Assembly: GCA_024278395.1 (NCBI GenBank)
Contig: JAJRTG010000165.1
Coordinates: forward strand, 1 to 8,098
Length of the DNA: 8,098 nt
Direction of reading: 5' to 3'
Source: Fidelibacterota bacterium
GTDB lineage: Bacteria > Bipolaricaulota > Bipolaricaulia > UBA7950 > UBA9294
The first letter of the stretch is position 1. Each line of letters starts with the position of its first letter. Shown here piece by piece: positions 5,951 through 8,098 of the stretch. A program made the translations under genes and the position numbers. A model generated the notes under the pieces. It saw nothing but the letters and a program-made list of their open reading frames with translations. It did not search any database and was not told the origin of the DNA.

Positions 5951-6187
5951 TCAGGTTTCGCGGTAGACGATCCGTCCCTTGGTCAGATCGTACGGGGAGA
6001 ACTCTACGACCACCCGATCCCCGGTAAGAATACGGATATAATGCTTGCGGATCTTGCCCGAAATATGGCACAGGACCACGTGTCCGTTCTGGAGCCTCAC
6101 CCGGAACATCGAACTGGGGAGGCTCTCGATCACCTCACCCCGTTGTCGGATGACTTCCTTCTTGCCGCGATTCTCGGTCTTCGCCAC
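5951..6187 (-). CDS. infA: Translation initiation factor IF-1
   Basis: The chosen form has 78 residues of IF-1, an OB-fold protein that occupies the ribosomal A site during initiation. Core motifs are conserved: GEVIESLPSSMFRVRLQNGH, CHISGKIRKHYIRILTGDRV, and the closing SPYDLTKGRIVYRE. GTG 6187 was chosen because it gives the family-like MAK opening. The only other upstream in-frame start, GTG 6202, is itself part of the Shine-Dalgarno and has no spacer. A nearer AAGGA (6196-6192) lies 4 nt before 6187. With this start the protein is about 6 residues longer than the usual 72, the extra being TENRGKK-like residues before EVIRQRG. It overlaps no neighbour with this start, and rpmJ follows after 18 nt. 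Identity is certain; the start is moderately certain. Confidence 0.93.
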   Translation of the reverse strand: MAKTENRGKKEVIRQRGEVIESLPSSMFRVRLQNGHVVLCHISGKIRKHYIRILTGDRVVVEFSPYDLTKGRIVYRET

Positions 6188-6198
6188 TACGTCCTTCT

Positions 6199-6209
6199 TC
6201 ACCTCCTTA
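6199..6209 (-). promoter_or_regulatory. Full-length Shine-Dalgarno overlapping the map stop, for infA
   Basis: The minus strand reads TAAGGAGGTGA, whose last three bases are the map stop codon. All 11 bases would pair with the conserved 3' end of bacterial 16S rRNA. The core GGAGG is 14 nt from GTG 6187, longer than the 4-6 nt seen for other genes here, so a second AAGGA at 6196-6192 may contribute. Confidence 0.7.
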
Positions 6210-6954
6210 TCATCGTCAATACGTCCACTCCTCTTTCGGTCAAGGCGACGGTGTGTTCAAAGTGCGCCGCCAGCCCACCGGTCGCCGTAACCACGGTCCA
6301 TCCGTCGTCGAGCACGCGGGTCGGATCAGGATCGGTCTTGACCATCGGCTCGATGGCAAACACCATCCCTACCTGCAGCCGCGGACCTCGTCCCCTCGGC
6401 CCGTAGTTTGGAATCTGCGGGTCTTCGTGCAGGTTTTTCCCTATTCCGTGCCCGACGTACTCCTTTACAACGAAAAGCCCCTCACTTTCCACATAGGAGC
6501 CGATCGTGTGCGAGATATCGGACAGGCGATTTCCAATTTTAACCTGTTTTATCCCTCGCCACAAGCTCTCCTTCGTCACGGAAAGGAGGTGCTCGGCCTC
6601 CTCCCCAATCCGGCCGACCGGGACGGTCGTCGCCATATCCGCATAGAAACCATCCCGCATCAAGCCAACATCGATGGAGAGGATATCCCCTTCGACCAGG
6701 ATCCGCTCCTCCGAGGGGATGCCGTGCACGACCTCCTCGTTTATCGAAGTGCACAGCGTCGCCGGAAAGCCGTGGTATCCCTTGAACGCCGGTTTTGCCC
6801 CGGCCTTCCGGATCATCTCCTCCGCCAGCCGATCGAGGTAGGCGGTGCTCCTTCCCGGCGTGACCTTCTCGCACACCGCGTCCAGGACCGAGGCCAGAAT
6901 CGCACCGTTCCGGCGCATCGTCTCGATCTCATCCGGGGTTTTAATCAGGATCAT
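6199..6954 (-). CDS. map: Methionine aminopeptidase, type Ia
   Basis: This 251-residue enzyme removes the initiator methionine from nascent proteins. It is a pita-bread-fold metallopeptidase. Visible catalytic and metal-binding residues are H77 in VVHGIP, D95 in SIDVG, D106 in YADMATT, H169 in VGHGIGKNLHE, E202 in FAIEPM and E233 in HFEHTV, the full set expected from E. coli MetAP. There is no N-terminal zinc-finger extension, so it is the short bacterial form of normal length. The ATG overlaps the adk TGA (ATGA). No Shine-Dalgarno is visible before it: the upstream bases CTCATCACCGG are adk codons, so translation is probably coupled to adk. Its stop forms part of the infA ribosome-binding site. 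Confidence 0.98.
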   Translation of the reverse strand: MILIKTPDEIETMRRNGAILASVLDAVCEKVTPGRSTAYLDRLAEEMIRKAGAKPAFKGYHGFPATLCTSINEEVVHGIPSEERILVEGDILSIDVGLMRDGFYADMATTVPVGRIGEEAEHLLSVTKESLWRGIKQVKIGNRLSDISHTIGSYVESEGLFVVKEYVGHGIGKNLHEDPQIPNYGPRGRGPRLQVGMVFAIEPMVKTDPDPTRVLDDGWTVVTATGGLAAHFEHTVALTERGVDVLTMIRR

Positions 6955-7580
6955 CCGGTGATGAGGCTCATGATCCGGGAGAATATCTCTTCCGGTGAAG
7001 CTTTCCCGTCAACCTGGGTCAGGAGTCCGCGTTCCTTATAGAACTCGATCAGGGGAGCGGTCGATGCCGTGTACACGTCGTAGCGGTTCTCGATCACCTC
7101 GGGACGGTCGTCGTCTCGCTGGTAGAGCTCCCCGCCGCACGCGTCGCATCGTCCCTCCACCTTGGGCGGATTGCTGATCAGGTTGTAGATCCTTCCACAG
7201 CCTCGGCACACGCGCCGCGAAGACAGGCGTCGGATCACTTCCTCCCGGGAAAGGTCGATGTTGATCACAAGATCGATCGGGGTGATCTTCTCGAGCGCCT
7301 CCGCCTGGGCGACGGTGCGCGGGAACCCGTCGAGGATGAACCCGTCCGCGCCTTCGATCCGCCCGCGGATCATCCCGATGATCAGATCATCGGGCACAAG
7401 GTCGCCCCGATCCATGTACTCCTTGGCCTGCTTCCCCAGGTCAGTCCCCCGCGCCACCTCGTCGCGCAGGATGTCCCCGGTCGAGAGGTGCAAAAGGCCG
7501 GTCTTCTCCACCAACCGCTTCGCCTGGGTGCCCTTCCCCGCCCCCGGCGGGCCGAGGAGGATGATCTTCTTCTTGCCCAT
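6951..7580 (-). CDS. adk: Adenylate kinase, zinc-lid form
   Basis: This 209-residue cytosolic enzyme interconverts ATP plus AMP with two ADP. It has the P-loop GPPGAGKGT at 10-18, the AMP-binding HLSTGD segment at 31-36, the DGFPRT motif at 84-89, a long LID domain (about 121-158) with four cysteines (C125-x-x-C128 and C145-x-x-C148) typical of structural zinc, and DDRPEVIENR with R159. This long-lid zinc form is common in Gram-positive and many other non-proteobacterial lineages. The ATG at 7580 was chosen over GTG 7583 because AAGGAGG (7592-7586) lies 5 nt upstream of it and the secY TGA overlaps it by one base (TGATG). The stop overlaps the map start. A perfect 10-bp inverted repeat lies in codons 63-69. 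Confidence 0.98.
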   Translation of the reverse strand: MGKKKIILLGPPGAGKGTQAKRLVEKTGLLHLSTGDILRDEVARGTDLGKQAKEYMDRGDLVPDDLIIGMIRGRIEGADGFILDGFPRTVAQAEALEKITPIDLVINIDLSREEVIRRLSSRRVCRGCGRIYNLISNPPKVEGRCDACGGELYQRDDDRPEVIENRYDVYTASTAPLIEFYKERGLLTQVDGKASPEEIFSRIMSLITG

Positions 7581-8098
7581 CACTTCCTCCTTCCGAGGAG
7601 CCCGCCGCTCTTGGTCAAGCTCTCGTAGTGGCGCATGACGAGGTGGGCCTCCATCTGCATGATCGTATCGATCCCTACACCGACCACGATGAGGAGCGAC
7701 GTCCCCCCGATGATGTACATCCCCCGGATCCCGGAGATGGCGGTGAACACGTACGGAAGCACCGCGATCGCCGAAAGGAAGACCGCACCGATCAGGAGGA
7801 TCCGGTTGAGGATCATGGCGATGTAATCGGCGGTCGGTTTACCCGGCCGCACTCCGGGGATGAACCCGCCCGATTCCCGGATGTTCTTGGCCACGTCCTC
7901 GGGGTCGAATACGATTGAGCTATAGAAGTAGGTGAAGAAGAAGATCAGGATCACATAGGCGATCATGTACGCCAGGCTTCCCGCGCGGATGTACGGGGTG
8001 ATCCAGGAGAGCGACGGGATCCACTGTCCTATCGTCATCGGTATCGACAGAAGCGCGAGGGCGAAGATGATCGGGATGACCCCGCCCTGGTTGACGCG
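7580..8098 (-). CDS. secY: Preprotein translocase subunit SecY, C-terminal part (5' end outside window)
   Basis: The frame is open to base 8098, so the visible 172 residues are the C-terminal part of SecY, the central channel of the Sec translocon in the inner membrane. The fragment starts RVNQGGVIPIIFALALL (TM7), then TM8 around LAYMIAYVILIFFFTYFYS (43-61). Next is the cytoplasmic C5 loop with NIRESGGFIPGVRPGKPTAD, where R84 corresponds to the key arginine that contacts SecA and the ribosome. TM9 is around ILLIGAVFLSAIAVLPYVF and TM10 at GGTSLLIVVGVGIDTIMQM. It ends with the short cytosolic tail HYESLTKSGGLLGRRK. The downstream adk overlaps its TGA. A Met at 8038 is internal and is not the start. 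Confidence 0.97.
   Translation of the reverse strand, partial: RVNQGGVIPIIFALALLSIPMTIGQWIPSLSWITPYIRAGSLAYMIAYVILIFFFTYFYSSIVFDPEDVAKNIRESGGFIPGVRPGKPTADYIAMILNRILLIGAVFLSAIAVLPYVFTAISGIRGMYIIGGTSLLIVVGVGIDTIMQMEAHLVMRHYESLTKSGGLLGRRK

Noticed and set aside
5778..6071. Minus-strand open frame spanning rpmJ
   Set aside because: Wrong frame: the true frame gives L36 with its CCCH zinc ligands at 5819-5932.
6525..6565. AT-rich patch inside map that could hold a minus-strand -10 element
   Set aside because: No convincing -35/-10 pair with proper spacing; it is coding sequence.
6253..7041. Plus-strand open frame of 262 codons over map and the end of adk
   Set aside because: Antisense shadow of map, whose full catalytic set is intact.
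1..8098. tRNA, rRNA, CRISPR, insertion-sequence or phage signals
   Set aside because: No tRNA-like fold, repeated spacers, transposase motifs or terminal repeats were seen by eye on either strand.

Overview
The window comes from a GC-rich, probably diderm (Gram-negative-type) bacterium. It has two convergent blocks that meet at a shared hairpin terminator near 3099-3129. The diderm inference rests on the first gene, a cysteine-free, strand-rich protein ending in phenylalanine, as outer-membrane beta-barrels do. The phylum cannot be fixed from this sequence; a deep-branching or candidate-phylum lineage would fit the divergent S11 and L17 ends, but that is a weak guess.

Left block, plus strand (1-3093): the C-terminal part of a large putative outer-membrane beta-barrel protein, then a ThiF/MoeB/HesA-type E1-like adenylyltransferase, then a short-chain-dehydrogenase-type L-threonine 3-dehydrogenase. 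The gaps are 13 and 17 nt, so they probably share a transcript, although no shared pathway is evident.

Right block, minus strand (8098 down to 3148): a compact translation/secretion operon in the order secY (partial), adk, map, infA, rpmJ, rpsM, rpsK, rpsD, rpoA, rplQ. This is the end of the classical spc operon joined to the alpha operon, with adk-map-infA inserted as in many non-proteobacteria and rpsD kept inside. Stop and start codons overlap (ATGA, TAATG, TGATG) or lie within 18 nt of each other, and several Shine-Dalgarno sequences overlap the preceding stop codon. The products are the protein-conducting channel, adenylate kinase, N-terminal methionine removal, initiation factor IF-1, ribosomal proteins L36, S13, S11, S4 and L17, and the RNA polymerase alpha subunit.

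No RNA genes, mobile elements, CRISPR arrays or gene-free stretches over 300 bases were seen. The longest gene-free gap is the 54-bp convergent spacer holding the terminator. I found no convincing new multi-gene system. The points worth a second look are the divergent S11 C-terminus and L17 N-terminus, the E1-like enzyme without the ThiF-type sulfur-carrying cysteine, the infA start embedded in a very strong Shine-Dalgarno/stop overlap, altered alpha-CTD contact positions, and a 21-bp palindrome inside adk.
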